Positions 33,568 to 45,223 of a stretch of 64,000 bases of DNA are shown piece after piece. How positions within the stretch are numbered: the first letter of the stretch is position 1; every line of letters starts with the position of its first letter. The stretch is from Clitopilus passeckerianus (Eukaryota > Basidiomycota > Agaricomycetes > Agaricales > Entolomataceae). The translations under genes were made by a program, and so were the position numbers. The stretch is taken from positions 310,001 through 374,000 of the forward strand of contig CALYLX010000127.1 of assembly GCA_944990035.1 (NCBI GenBank). The letters are read 5' to 3'. The notes below the pieces were generated by a model. The model saw nothing but the letters and a program-made list of their open reading frames with translations. It made no database searches and was not told where the DNA came from.

Positions 33568-34985
33568 CTATGCATCATTATTGTCAAGGTAGTCGTCAAT
33601 GTCTGTCTCATCCTGCTGATTGTCGCGATCTCTCAAATATTCCTGATAACTTTCCCACATTGCCTCTGCAATCCGTCTACGCCTCCAACCAACCTCATTA
33701 TCCCAATCATCCCCCTCCTGAAGGCCACCAGTATTCTCGCCACCACTTGCAATGTCGTCAAGGTCCGTGCTTGAGTACAGATTAGATGAATCACTTTCAT
33801 CGGAAGGCAGTGGCCCCTCGTTGGCGTCATGTTGCTCGATAAAGTTGTGCAGTACAGCATTTTGATAGTTGAGGTCGTATCGAGTTGGCAGTTGTAAAAT
33901 GTGGAAACATTGCTTAAGTACACCAAAAATTCGCTCAATTACATTTCGTGCTTGAGCATGGCGAAGATTAAATAATTCCTTTGCATTTGCAGGACTGAGG
34001 CTACGATGTGAGTTATGTAGCATTAAGAATTGAAAATTAACCCACCGAACACCTGCTGCACCCCATTCTTGCAAATGATATCGCACATTACGATATGGGA
34101 CAAGAAGTTCCATGCAGTGAGGGAATCCAGCATCAGCTAAATAATAGCAGTTTTCAGGAACGGAAAAACCCTTGAATTTGTGTGCGTCCTCCCAGACACG
34201 TGAATCTGTAGCAGAACCCTCCCATCCCGTAACAGCAAAGACAAATAGCAGGGCAAAAGAACACGCAAAGAAGCAGTTCTGAGACAGGAAGCCTTTTCGA
34301 TTGCGCCAGGTTGCCTGAACTTTGGCAGGAGGAGCACAATGGATATGACTCCCATCAACTGCTCCAAGGCATCCCTTAAAAAATGGCCATAGTTTGCTGT
34401 TTTCACAAAGCTGCCAGGGGACAGAATCATTGGCAGTTGGTAGCCGAATGTGGTTGGTATAGAATGGAGGAGATGAGAAGAGAACAAGCATGTTTCGGTA
34501 AAATCTGCGATGTTCACGGCTGAGCAGACTAGTAGATTATATTTTGAAGGTAAAACTTACTTCGAGATAGTTCCATTAGATCTCTGAAACCGTTCTCCAA
34601 CGTGCCGAATGGTTAATCCAGTCACACAGGTGTACAGGAATATGGCAAGCTGTTCTTCACAGCTGGTCTTGTCCTTGGGATTGATAGCACCGAGAAGATG
34701 GATCTGCACAACAAGGGCTTGGAATACTTCCTTGTGCATACCAAGCTCAGTTCGGATGCGTTCAGGATGCCCGTGGAGCAGCTCCTGAACCCATGCTTCA
34801 CCCGACAGAATTGACGTATGATAGGGCTGCTTGACCCAGTATCTTGTGATTAATTTGACGATTGTTGGCACAACTATGTTTAAAACTGCACACACGGCAT
34901 GCAGAATATGCTGCACAAGCAGCCGTCGTTGTTCATAAGTCACCCGAACTTGAGGGGGCATGAGGGAATTGGTATCAGTTTCCAA
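33568..34985 (-). CDS. Harbinger DDE transposase (2 exons, about 458 aa)
   Basis: On the minus strand exons are 34985-34561 and 34519-33568, with a 41-bp intron (GTAAG...CTCAG). The join restores SN-REHRRFYRNM and the downstream PPFY motif seen before the catalytic domain in this family. The catalytic acids are in GAVDGSHI (near 34365), SATDSRVW (near 34215) and NVIERIFG (near 33948), giving the D,D,E triad of PIF/Harbinger nucleases. The N-terminal exon holds a helix-turn-helix-like region (TIRHVGERFQRSNGTIS). The protein would cut at the 85-bp terminal repeats and insert at TWA. No inactivating change was seen, so the element may be active. Confidence 0.9.
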
Positions 34986-35063
34986 TCCGAATCATCTAAG
35001 TCTTATCTATCGATATTGCGGGCCACGCAGGTGGGGCGCGATTAGCCGGTGCCGATTGACACC

Positions 35064-35148
35064 CCGACGGCAGGCCGCTTGTGAATCTAATATGTACAAA
35101 TACAAAATTCCCAGAATTCGGGACCTGAACTTTTCGTTGAACACGCTC
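35064..35148 (-). repeat. Right terminal inverted repeat of Harbinger
   Basis: Reverse complement of 31591-31675 with one mismatch, followed by the duplicated TAA (35149-35151). Confidence 0.93.
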
Positions 35149-35151
35149 TAA

Positions 35152-36861
35152 ATGATAGGTGTTTCCGTGTAGGAGAGCCGCAGCGGATCCCGTAGGGGCC
35201 ACCACCACAAATTTGTACTCTTCGTTGCGTTTCTTAAAGAATTCTTTGAGCGCTTTAATCACCTGAGATTTGCCAGTTCCGCCCATCCCAGCAATATACA
35301 TCCTCAGTTGGTCCGCATTCTGACTGGATGCGTGGTTTGTTACTATCCTAAATGCTCGATTTTGCGCATCATTGAGTGAAAATTCGGTGTGTATTTTCTG
35401 TACATGCTCATGCCAATTTTTGGGATGATACAGCTCTTCAAGAAATTCTTTTGTGACAATATTGGGGCTGTCCGTCATAGCCTTCAGATTCATACATTCG
35501 ATTTGCTTACTGCTTGACACATGCATTTGTTTTTGTTCAATTATCAACCTCTTTTCTTTTGACAGTACTTCCGCCCAATATTTAGAGGTTTTTGATTGAG
35601 CTACGTTCACTGACACCATTTTCTCCTCAGTGTCCACTGAGGTGATCGGTCTATCATGATCGTATAGCCTCTGCAAGAGCAATTTTGTCATATTCATCTT
35701 GGCCAATCGCGTGAGGTGGTTTCTCCCGATAGCAGGCACCTCGCCTTCGACTTCACCTTCCTCGTCATACACATCATCTCCATTATACGGATTCACATGG
35801 TCCAAGTTGGACATTTCATTTGCATCTCCTGTTTCTGATTCGACAAAGACAGTTGGCATGTCATCCTCAACTGAACCTTTCTTTAATTGAGTGAAGTAGT
35901 CATCACTGTCGTCTCTGCACTCGTACTTGATGTTAAAGTTTTTCAGGAGCTCATACTGGTTGCTGGTGAGTTTGTGGCCGATGAAAGTTTCATCCCATGT
36001 TATATCATTCAACTTAAGATCATTTCCGCGTCGCCACGGTTTGAATAGTGTGAGCATAGCAAAACAGTAGTATTCCCGATCACCTTGATCCTTTCTTGGT
36101 AGATCAATGCCAAGGAAAGTGGGTATCTTCAACTGAGCCGGGTTGTATAGCGTCTTATATGTTTTGGACAACGGATGATCAGGCATGAACTCATACAAAT
36201 TGTTTTTTCTTTGAGTGCAAGGTTCCAGCAAGCCTTCATCTCTGTCTAAAACCAACTCATTGTCTCCCTCTTGAACTGTCTGATTGGAGCTTTCAACAAT
36301 CCTGGACGTCTTTAACCTAGTGGTGTACAATATCCAATTGTATATACACAGATGTTCAAGGTCACTAGATCGTTTGACGTAGTCTTCTACGTGTGAGACA
36401 CCAGTGAACCTGCCCCCTCTTTTAATGATTGGAACTTTTTCAGGAGTCAAACCAGGTATAGGATAGTTCCAATCCCTATTTGCTTCCACTAAGTAATTCT
36501 GCCAGTAAAAGGGTTGGAAACTAGAGTTGGTGTAGTGGTCAGGATTTCCAAGAAGGTACAAGCTAGCCATAGGTGCTCCAATTTCTAACTTTGCAGTCAT
36601 ACTATTAACCATCTTCGTCATAAGGATTCTGCCCTTTTCAGCCTTGGGTCTGCCACTGATCTTTAAGTCGTGATTTTGGCGAAAGATAGATCGAACCGAT
36701 TCAAATATTGTGTGAGTCTTCAAGGAAACTTTCGTAATATAATTAGAGATATACAATAACACGGCTTTGATAGAAGTACCTGACCTTAGGCTCGTAATGT
36801 CGGTGTTAGATCGAAACAGGTATGTTACCAAAGGGACGAAGGTATTAAGCCTGTCTTCCAT
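35152..36861 (-). pseudogene. Helitron Rep C-terminal part and helicase P-loop
   Basis: On the minus strand this starts just after the in-frame TGA at 36871-36873. It contains YISNYITK (near 36755-36732), the paired-tyrosine motif of Helitron Rep that cleaves DNA. A long linker follows, then the helicase Walker A GMGGTGKS (near 35291-35268) and APTGSAAALLHG. The Harbinger insertion stops it at NTYHL. The frame is open throughout the 570 codons. Confidence 0.85.
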
Positions 36862-36870
36862 ATGTCGAAG

Positions 36871-37978
36871 TCATATGGAGCCAGTTGTTTCATCGACCAC
36901 TGAAGAGGTAAAAAGTCTTCTTGGCATGCGGGCTTTGCACTTCTTCCATATGTTGTCAAGGCATCCTGGTGGATCTGTATTTTTACTCTTTCTGCCTGTC
37001 TTTGTGTAGGAAGAGCAGCATATATGAAAGTTAGAGCGTAGTACCAGGTCATTCACTGTTGTCGTGAAATTCTTCCACCATCCCTTGTTCATTTCACAAG
37101 CTGGGCAGTGACCGCATTTGGTTTGGCACCTTTTTGCGGAAGGGATAGGCAAAGTAGTAGTTGGATCTACGTAGGAGGGCTCGTTTCTTTCACCGGCTAG
37201 AGAATTTGTGATTTCATCTTTTGTACCTCCAATCAACTCGCCTTGGTGTCTGGATTCAAGATATTCGACGAGTCGCTGTCTGAAGTCAGAAGTTGGGTTC
37301 ATGATCCTCTGCCTGGTCTCTTGAGGCTTCGGACACCCTTCAATCCAGATTAGCATATGGAGGTGGAGAGACAGACGTCCTTGCTGTTCTACGGTCCTGT
37401 AGTAGCCCTTAGTTTGTCCAAAGAATCCTTCATGCTGAGTAGATACTCCTAGTACATGTTTGATAAAATTAGAGATCATGAAATGGAAAAACCTTGCTCC
37501 AGCCACAGGATTGTTTGCTATAAGACGGCGTCTTTCGTCCTCAGAGACAAATAGGTTGGGATTGAACTCTGTTTTTTTACTACACCAATACATACAAATT
37601 GGATGCTTTTTGTCAGCTGGATTCAGTGTTACATACCACAATGGGGCGCCATAATGGTTCACCATTGACCATATTTCATTTCTCATCCACTTTTTGCTCG
37701 TCAAGGAACCAGACACGCTGCCGTTGATGTGATCCAAATCTTTCAAGACTTGGAAACAGTTCTGTTCGGCCTCCGTTTTATTATTGGACGTTGCTACATT
37801 TTCACCTTTAGCCATTCTTTCCGCTACATTCTCTAACACATCTTCTCGAAGTGACATCAAACGATCACACATGCGAGGAAATTCAGTTTTATCTACGGTC
37901 AAAAAGCTCGCATCCGAAGCATTTCGGAGCTGTTCGTTGTTAAAAGCGATCAGCGCAAATAGTTCATCCACTTGGAAC
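36871..37978 (-). pseudogene. Helitron Rep N-terminal catalytic part (HUH motif)
   Basis: On the minus strand this begins at the gypsy D insertion (VDELFALIAFNNEQL) and contains the HUH motif in LHLHMLIWIEG (near 37370-37340), whose two histidines bind the metal for DNA nicking. It also has ARFFHFMISNFIKHVLGV and a Cys-rich CQTKCGHCPAC segment. It ends in a TGA at 36871-36873. The next segment follows in the same frame, so a single nonsense codon splits Rep. CGA to TGA is a plausible origin, but no intact relative is in the window to confirm it. Confidence 0.85.
37974..37978. repeat. Target-site duplication of element D (GGAAC), left copy
   Basis: GGAAC precedes the LTR at 37979 and follows the other LTR at 45224-45228. 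Confidence 0.95.
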
Positions 37979-38463
37979 TGTTATGATTTTGCTTACATGT
38001 TTCTCCTTACATACCCCGGCCCGCTTACCTATGCACGATTACTCACATATGCTGCGCATCACTGCGCATTTTTCATCTTTTTCCATGCTTACTCCGCATC
38101 TCTCACGATCGTGAGAGACTTATACCTTATCTGACTCTTTCTGACTCGCATTGAGTCATACTGACTCATGTACTTACTCATCATGCTGCGCATGACTCAT
38201 TACTTACTCAGCATGCTGCGCATGTGCTATATTTAGAACTACTAGATAGGTATATAAACCTGTACCATTTGGTCGAGGCTCCTCAGCTTGACCTAGGCAA
38301 TCTACCTAACTGCTTAGTTCTTTACTTCGCCTTTAAGTCCCTTGCTTCGTCAATCTCACCAGGTCGTCAGTACAGCCGCAGCTGCTGACAAATCTCTGTC
38401 TTTGTTTATCAAAGACATCGAGCGTAAACAGTATTACCTAAGTTGTTAGGCTCTGCCTTAACA
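37979..38463 (+). repeat. 5' LTR of element D
   Basis: 485 bp, TG...CA ends, same regulatory content as the LTR of B. Confidence 0.95.
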
Positions 38464-38465
38464 AA

Positions 38466-38476
38466 AGGTCAAGCTG
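38466..38476 (+). other. Self-primer binding site of element D
   Basis: AGGTCAAGCTG, 3 nt inside the LTR. It is complementary to CAGCTTGACCT in the LTR, as in B and C, even though the base just upstream in the D LTR has changed (GGTCGAGG). Confidence 0.75.
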
Positions 38477-38574
38477 TTCAGAAGGCCCGCTCATTGTTAG
38501 CGCAGGCCCACCCCACGACAACACAGCAGAAGCACGCAACAGGCCGATTGCCGTTGCGGCTACCACTCAGTCAC

Positions 38575-40031
38575 CACGGTCGTACACAGGGCAGACCACC
38601 CGCCACGAAATACCACTCTAGTAGAAGGAACCAACAACGTCTACAAGTTCACCAACGGAAGCTACTGCGGTTTTAATCACAACAATAACCGCTGGTGCTA
38701 CGCCTCTCTCTCTTGGCAAATTCACATTCACCACCGTTGCCGTTGAAAACAGACACTTCCACGCTCTAGACTTCCCTACCCCTGAACGACCTCATAAGAC
38801 CCCTGCTATTGTCCGAGCTCAACGAGAACACGACATTGAAGTAGACGAGGAGGAACAGCGACGCTTCGCACCATTACCCACAGCAATATCCAGGAACCCA
38901 TCACTAGTCCCGTCTACCAGCGCTTCTGTCTTGCCCGAAGAGGAAGAAGAAGAACACCAAGTACAACAACAGCTAGAGGAGAGCCCCACAGCTGAGCCAG
39001 AGGAGCGCCCCAGTGCAGAAACAATTGAACCAGAGACCGACTTCGATTTCGACTACGAAATGTCACAAGACAACAACAACAAGAAGGACATTGGAGCCAA
39101 ACCCCAAACGTTCTCCGGAGACCGATCCAAGACCAGAAAGTTCATTCAGGAACTTGAAGACTACCTCATCCTAAACAACCTCAACCAACTCGAAGATGAC
39201 AAGAAGATTCGCATCGCCTTATCCTTCCTCAAAGAAGGAACTGCAGCAGCATGGGGATTAGAATTTCACGATAAATATTCAGCAGCTGAAAGGAAAGCCA
39301 CCTACGCTGAATTTATCAGCCAATTCAAAGAAGCCTTTTCCCCTACCGACGACAAAGCTGCCGCACTTCTCCAACTCAAAGCCTTACGACAGGATGGGAC
39401 AGCTGACGAATTTGTCACCGTCTTCAAGAATATTCTTGCACGAACTGATCTCAGCGGTGACACTGCAAAGATCGAGATCTTCATGGAAGGACTTACCCCA
39501 AACTCCGAGAGAAAATTCTCTTTTCCGATTCCCTCCTACCACATTCGACGATTGGGTCAAGAAAGCCGTCCAGTTTGACAACAACTGGCGACGTGCCAAG
39601 ACAATCATGGGACATACCCGTATCATCAAGACATCTGATATGGTCAAAGGTGCTTACAAAACACCTACTGGAGCCCGAGACCCAATGGCTATGGATGTTG
39701 ATCGTTTCACCACTGATCCACCCAAACGCCGCCTCACCCAGGAGGAAGAGAACATCACAAGAAGAACAACTTGTGCTACTATTGCTCCAAGAAAGGTCAC
39801 ACGATCCAACAATGTCTTCAAAGGAAGAGTTTTGGAAGAACCTACCCTAGCAACAACGACAGCCGATTCCACAAGAAACCTGAGAAGGGAGCCGAGTTGA
39901 TCAAATATGTCAGAGCAGTCCTAGCTGACATGCCCCAAGAAGAAGCCGCTGAATTCTACACCGAAGCAGAGGCTGAGGGTTTTAAAGAGGAAGACTGCAA
40001 AGCCGACGTCAGTACTTCCTCGCCCGATTGA
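38575..40031 (+). pseudogene. Element D Gag with N-terminal extension (frameshifted)
   Basis: From 38931 to about 39530 D reads the acidic extension (PEEEEEEHQ), the link FDFDYEMSQDNNN and the capsid-like region as one frame. This shows the extension and the Gag core are one protein. The C4 run near 39341 is intact here and supports the frame FSPTDDKAAALLQLKAL. An extra C near 39533 and a missing A near 39748 then shift the frame. The CCHC knuckle (CYYCSKKGHTIQQC, near 39774-39815) reads in the third frame segment. Confidence 0.8.
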
Positions 40032-40074
40032 TATTTCCAGTGTACTTGTAGCTACTGATTTTTATGCTGAATCT

Positions 40075-43000
40075 ATGCGTATCCCAATCTCTCTACAAGA
40101 CCCCCTAGATGGAAATACAACAATCGCCGGCACAAAAGCTCTCATTGACTCTGGAGCGCAAGGGTCATTTATCGACTCCGTCTTTGCCAAGACACATCAC
40201 CTCCCGCTACTCCCACTCCGACAACCGATTACAGCACGAAACGTTGATGGCACCCTGAACAAACAAGGAACTATTACCCACTTTACCTGGGTCATTGCCA
40301 AGATAGGGACAGCCATCATCAAGGAAAGATGCTTTGTCACTGGACTCGGGAAAGACCACCTGATTTTTGGATTACCCTGGCTAAAACGGGTAGATCCAAT
40401 CATATCGTGGAGCGACGGCACACTCGAAATCGACGAATCACGCATTACCCAACGACTGTCGCAAACATTGATGCGAGCAGTAGACATCAAGCGGATGAGA
40501 GCCATCCGAGAACAACTACTAGAGGAAAACACGCCACCTACCCCAGCACCTGATTGTTCCGAAGAGAATCCCGGAAAATCAGAAGGACTTAGCGACTATT
40601 TCCGAATAGTCGAAGACGGAGAAGAGATCAATGAAGATTTTCTCATCGCATACTGCCAGAACGAACCGGCAGTCGGAATATTCACCAAAGAGGAACCCCC
40701 ACTTACGCAGGAACACACAAAGGATTACCTTGTGTACGGGCCAATCAGGCCAACTACCACAATACGACAGACGGTGGTAACACACCATCCAGCAACCAGA
40801 CACCACACACAGCAGGTGTGGATACGTGCGAAAACATCAATTTCGCAAGCTCTGGAACATAAACGAGAAGATAAGGAACCAAAGAAATCCCTTGACGAAA
40901 TCATCCCCGACTATCTTCAAGACTACAGAAAAGTCTTTGAGAAAGCAGCATCCGAACGATTCCCACCAAGCCGACCCTGGGATCACGCCATAGATCTGAA
41001 GACAGATTTCGTGCCAAAAGACTGCAAGGTCTATCCGCTCAGCCCCTTAGAGCAAGAAAAACTCGACGAGTTTCTCAAGGAAAATCTAGCCAAAGGATAC
41101 ATCCGAGAATCCAACTCCCCACAAGCATCTCCGTTCTTCTTTGTTGCAAAGAAAGACTCGGAAGCCCTAAGACCATGTCAGGATTACCGACGACTCAACG
41201 AAGGAACAATACCTAACGCTTACCCCTTACCGCTGGCTAGCGAACTCATCGATAAACTCAAAGGAGCAACTGTCTTCACCAAACTCGACATTCGATGGGG
41301 ATATCACAACATCCGCATCAAAGATGGTGACCAATGGAAAGCAGCGTTCAAGACCAACCGAGGTTATTTGAACCAATGGTGATGTTCTTTGGACTAATGA
41401 ACTCACCCGGTACCTTCCAAGCAATGATGAACCACCTTTTCCGAGACATGATAGACGAAGGATGGGTCATCATCTACATGGACGACATCCTCATCTTCTC
41501 CAACGATCCAGAAAAACACCGAGAACGCACACGCAGAGTCTTACAAAGACTACAAGACAACGATCTCTACCTCAAAGCAGAGAAATGCCAATTTGACACC
41601 ACAAGAGTGGAATACCTCGGGTTCATCATTGAACCAAACAAGATCTCCATGGACCCTGTCAAACTTGCAGGGATGCGCGACTGGCCTACGCCAACTACAG
41701 TAAAGGAAGTCCGATCATTCCTAGGATTCGGAAACTTTTACCGCAGGTTCATCGGACAATATGCGGAAATTGCCAAACCGCTGAACGAACTCACCAAGAA
41801 AGACAAGAAGTGGGAATGGACCAATGAATGTCACAAAGCTTTCACTACCCTGAAAGACAAATTCCTGGAAGCGCCTGTGTTGCTGATGCCTGACCCCACG
41901 AAGCCATTTGTGGTGGAAAGCGACGCCTCAAAACATGCAACAGGAGCAGTCCTACAACAACGTGACGCCAACGGATCATGGCACCCATGTGGTTTCATAT
42001 CTAAATCGTTCTCGGAAACAGAACGGAACTATGAAATCTACGACCGAGAACTTCTAGGCATTATCCGCGCATTAGAAACCTGGCGACACTACTTCCATGG
42101 ATCCCAACATTCAGTTGTGATTCTATCCGATCACAAAAACCTCACATACTTCCGAGAAGCCCGGAAGTTGAACCGACGACAAGCAAGATGGAATTTGATG
42201 CTATCCCAGTTTAACATCAAACTTGTACACACCCCTGGTGCAAAGATGATACAATCTGACGCACTATCTCGACGACCAGACCACATCCCAGGTGAAGACA
42301 CCGACAACGAAGACATCATTCTCCTCCCCGACAAGCTCTTCCTTCGCTCAATTGACATTGAACTAAAGGACGAAATTGTACACAAGATGGTCAATGACAA
42401 ACTGATTGTTGACGCCATTCGCACCGCCAAAGAAGACGGACCCCCACCAATCCGATCAAACCTGGAAGACTGGAAATTTGACAATGGCATCTTGTACTAC
42501 AAGGACAAGTGTGTGGTACCAGATGACGAAGACCTCCGAAGGAAGATAGTCCAACGTTATCACGATCTACCCAGCGCAGGACACCCTGGACAATTTGGGA
42601 CACTGGAAAAAGTCCGGAAGGACTACTGGTGGCCAGGGATGTCAGTGTTCATCAAGAACTTTGTGCAGGGCTGTGCAATGTGCCAGCAAATGAAAATCAA
42701 TCGCCACCCCACCGCTCCACCATTAATGCCCATCAAATCCGAAACCACTAGGCCATTTTCGCTAGTGACGTACGATTTTCACACGGATCTCCCAGAGAGT
42801 GATGGTTTCGATAGCATTATGGCCGTGGTCGACCATGGAGCTACGAAGGGGGCAATTTTCATCCCTTGCACAAAGAAAATCGACGCCACAGGAACTGCAA
42901 ACGCCTACATTGACAACGTTTACCGTCGCTTTGGACTCCCCGACAAAGGAATTTCAGACAGAGGACCTCAATTCGCCTCTAAAGTTTTCCAAGAAATGGG

Positions 43001-43807
43001 ACGACTCCTGGAATCAAGCTCAACATGAGCACCGCCTACCACCCACAAACCGATGGTGCGACAGAAAGGATCAATCAGGAGATTGATGCCTATCTCCGCA
43101 TCTTCTGTGCACAGAACCCCGAATCCTGGTCCAAATGGATTACCACTCTAGAATTCTCCTACAACAGCCGAACACACTCTGTCACCAAACGAACCCCATT
43201 CTACCTAATGATGGGATACGAACCACCTGCACTCCCATCAGTTGCTCCCACTAGCAAAATTCCCGCAGTTGACAAACGGATCAAGGAACTTCTGCTAGCA
43301 CGCGATGAAGCAAATGCTGCACATGCACTTGCTGCGCAACGCATGGCAGAGAAGATCACACGACAGTTCACCCCATTCAAAGTCGGAGAAAAGGTGTGGT
43401 TAGAAGCCACAAATCTCAATCAAGGAAACATCTCCAAGAAACTAGCACCCAAACGAGAAGGACCCTTCAAGATACTTGAGGTAAAAGGACACCTGACCTA
43501 TAAACTCGACCTGCCAAGACGATGGAAGATCCACCCGGTGATTCACGCGTCACTTCTCACCCGTTACATCTCCACCAAAGCGCATGGACCCAGCTTCTCT
43601 AAACCGCCACCTGACGAAATCGACGGAATAGAAGAATACGAAATAGAAGCAATTGTGGCCCATCAGAAACAAGGCAAAGGGCGACACAGATACCTCGTAA
43701 AATGGAAGGGATGGCCATCAGCGGACAACGAATGGATGCCCGAGTCAGAACTGCGGAACGCCAAGAAAATACTCACCGAGTATAAAAAGAGGAAGAAACT
43801 CACCTGA
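40075..43807 (+). pseudogene. Element D protease-RT-RNase H-integrase-chromodomain
   Basis: Protease and the first part of RT are continuous from 40075 to 41363 (DSGAQGSF near 40147, then EEPPLTQEH across the C5 run near 40696). A missing G at about 41363 shifts the frame. RT (YMDDILIF near 41479), RNase H and integrase then run open from about 41350 to 43010, including the junction that C splits in B. A missing T near 43010 shifts again, and the remaining integrase, the GPF region and the chromodomain are continuous to the stop at 43807. The A4 run near 43486 gives the intact integrase-chromodomain link. Confidence 0.9.
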
Positions 43808-43845
43808 CACCACATAGCAAACCCACTCACATCCACTATATAACA

Positions 43846-44690
43846 ATGTCTCAAAATGCCTCTTCCTACGACCGCACCATCATCCGCAACACCTTCAAAT
43901 CCGATACCGCTATTACGGCGCTCCGTACGCATACTGCCTGGAGCAGCAACGACAACCCTCTCACCGCTGTGGGAGAACAAGGAACCCTCTACCAAAACCG
44001 ACGAACCGAAACTCGCGAAGTGGCTCGTCTGCGCCACCAATTTGCGAAAACCACTGACGATCTTGATCAACTTTTGGACAAAGTTGATCGAGAAACGGAG
44101 GAGACCCTCACAGACCTCTTCTTTGCTATTGGAGGAACAGCTTTCCTCGACGAATTCTTCCCGAACGACAAAACTGGTTCAACAACCCAAAGGAGACAGA
44201 CTTCAAACCCTTGCCTCCAATCCCTGGGGCCTGAGGAAAGTCAAGAAGAGGAAGTCACGATCCTCACTGCACGTCAAGTTTGCGGAACCCTACGAGCATT
44301 TCCTCCCGTCACCAATTTACACACCGCCGCAAAATAAAACATAACCCCTTCGTCAAAAAGAACAGAACGACAACAAGGAAAACATCAATCCCAATGGCAA
44401 ACCCTCCAACGCCATACCTCTCCGCATTCGAAAGCCCACCAGAGTCCGACTCACCAACGCTGGTGAACCTTCCCCTCGACAGTATCGTCCCAGAAGGCGC
44501 CGCGCACCGGATACCTTGCCAACAGACCACCACCACCCAGATGGTTCAGATGCTACATTTGTGGAGGCAGACACCGACAGTGTCATTGCTTTCGTTTTGT
44601 GTGTCGTCTGTGCCATCATCGTGGCCCAGGCCATTACCCGGTTAGCTGCCCACAACGCTACCACAAGGGCATAGACCGTCACTTCTGGGG
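43846..44690 (+). pseudogene. Element D third ORF (frameshifted)
   Basis: It starts MSQNASSYDRT at 43846, 39 bp after the chromodomain stop as in B and C. A 3-bp gap near 44017 keeps the frame. A missing C near 44160 shifts it, and further small changes follow near 44228, 44335 and 44360. The knuckle coding bases are present near 44550-44640. The product would be the same two-knuckle protein as in B. Confidence 0.7.
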
Positions 44691-44738
44691 TAAAGGAAGG
44701 AATTGAAGTCAGGAGACTTCAACGATAGCGAGAGGTAA

Positions 44739-45223
44739 TGTTATGATTTTGCTTACATGTTTCTCCTTACATACCCCGGCCCGCTTACCTATGCACGATT
44801 ACTCACATATGCTGCGCATCACTGCGCATTTTTCATCTTTTTCCATGCTTACTCCGCATCTCTCACGATCGTGAGAGACTTATACCTTATCTGACTCTTT
44901 CTGACTCGCATTGAGTCATACTGACTCATGTACTTACTCATCATGCTGCGCATGACTCATTACTTACTCAGCATGCTGCGCATGTGCTATATTTAGAACT
45001 ACTAGATAGGTATATAAACCTGTACCATTTGGTCGAGGCTCCTCAGCTTGACCTAGGCAATCTACCTAACTGCTTAGTTCTTTACTTCGCCTTTAAGTCC
45101 CTTGCTTCGTCAATCTCACCAGGTCGTCAGTACAGCCGCAGCTGCTGACAAATCTCTGTCTTTGTTTATCAAAGACATCGAGCGTAAACAGTATTACCTA
45201 AGTTGTTAGGCTCTGCCTTAACA
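44739..45223 (+). repeat. 3' LTR of element D
   Basis: 485 bp, read as identical to 37979-38463, followed by GGAAC. Confidence 0.95.

Larger units (their letters stand above)
31591..35148. mobile_element. PIF/Harbinger DNA transposon, complete, 3558 bp
   Basis: Inverted terminal repeats of 85 bp (31591-31675 and 35064-35148) differ at one base and start GAGCGTGTTCAACG. The 3-bp duplication TAA is perfect. Two convergent genes fill it: a Myb/SANT-like protein (plus strand) and a DDE transposase (minus strand), the usual autonomous pair of this superfamily. Both have short introns and no stop or frameshift was seen. It lies inside the Helitron helicase codons for ...NTYHL, and its presence explains the break in that gene. 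Confidence 0.93.
37979..45223 (+). mobile_element. Ty3/gypsy chromovirus D, full length, inside the Helitron
   Basis: The 485-bp LTRs (37979-38463 and 44739-45223) look identical to each other and differ from those of B at a few shared positions (for example GGTCGAGG for GGTCAAGG before the self-primer sequence). The 5-bp duplication is GGAAC. The coding content equals that of B and C. Frames are broken by single- or two-base indels near 38711, 39533, 39748, 40018, 41363, 43010 and 44160. D is intact at positions where B is broken, and the reverse, so every product can be read in full from at least one copy. Confidence 0.95.
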
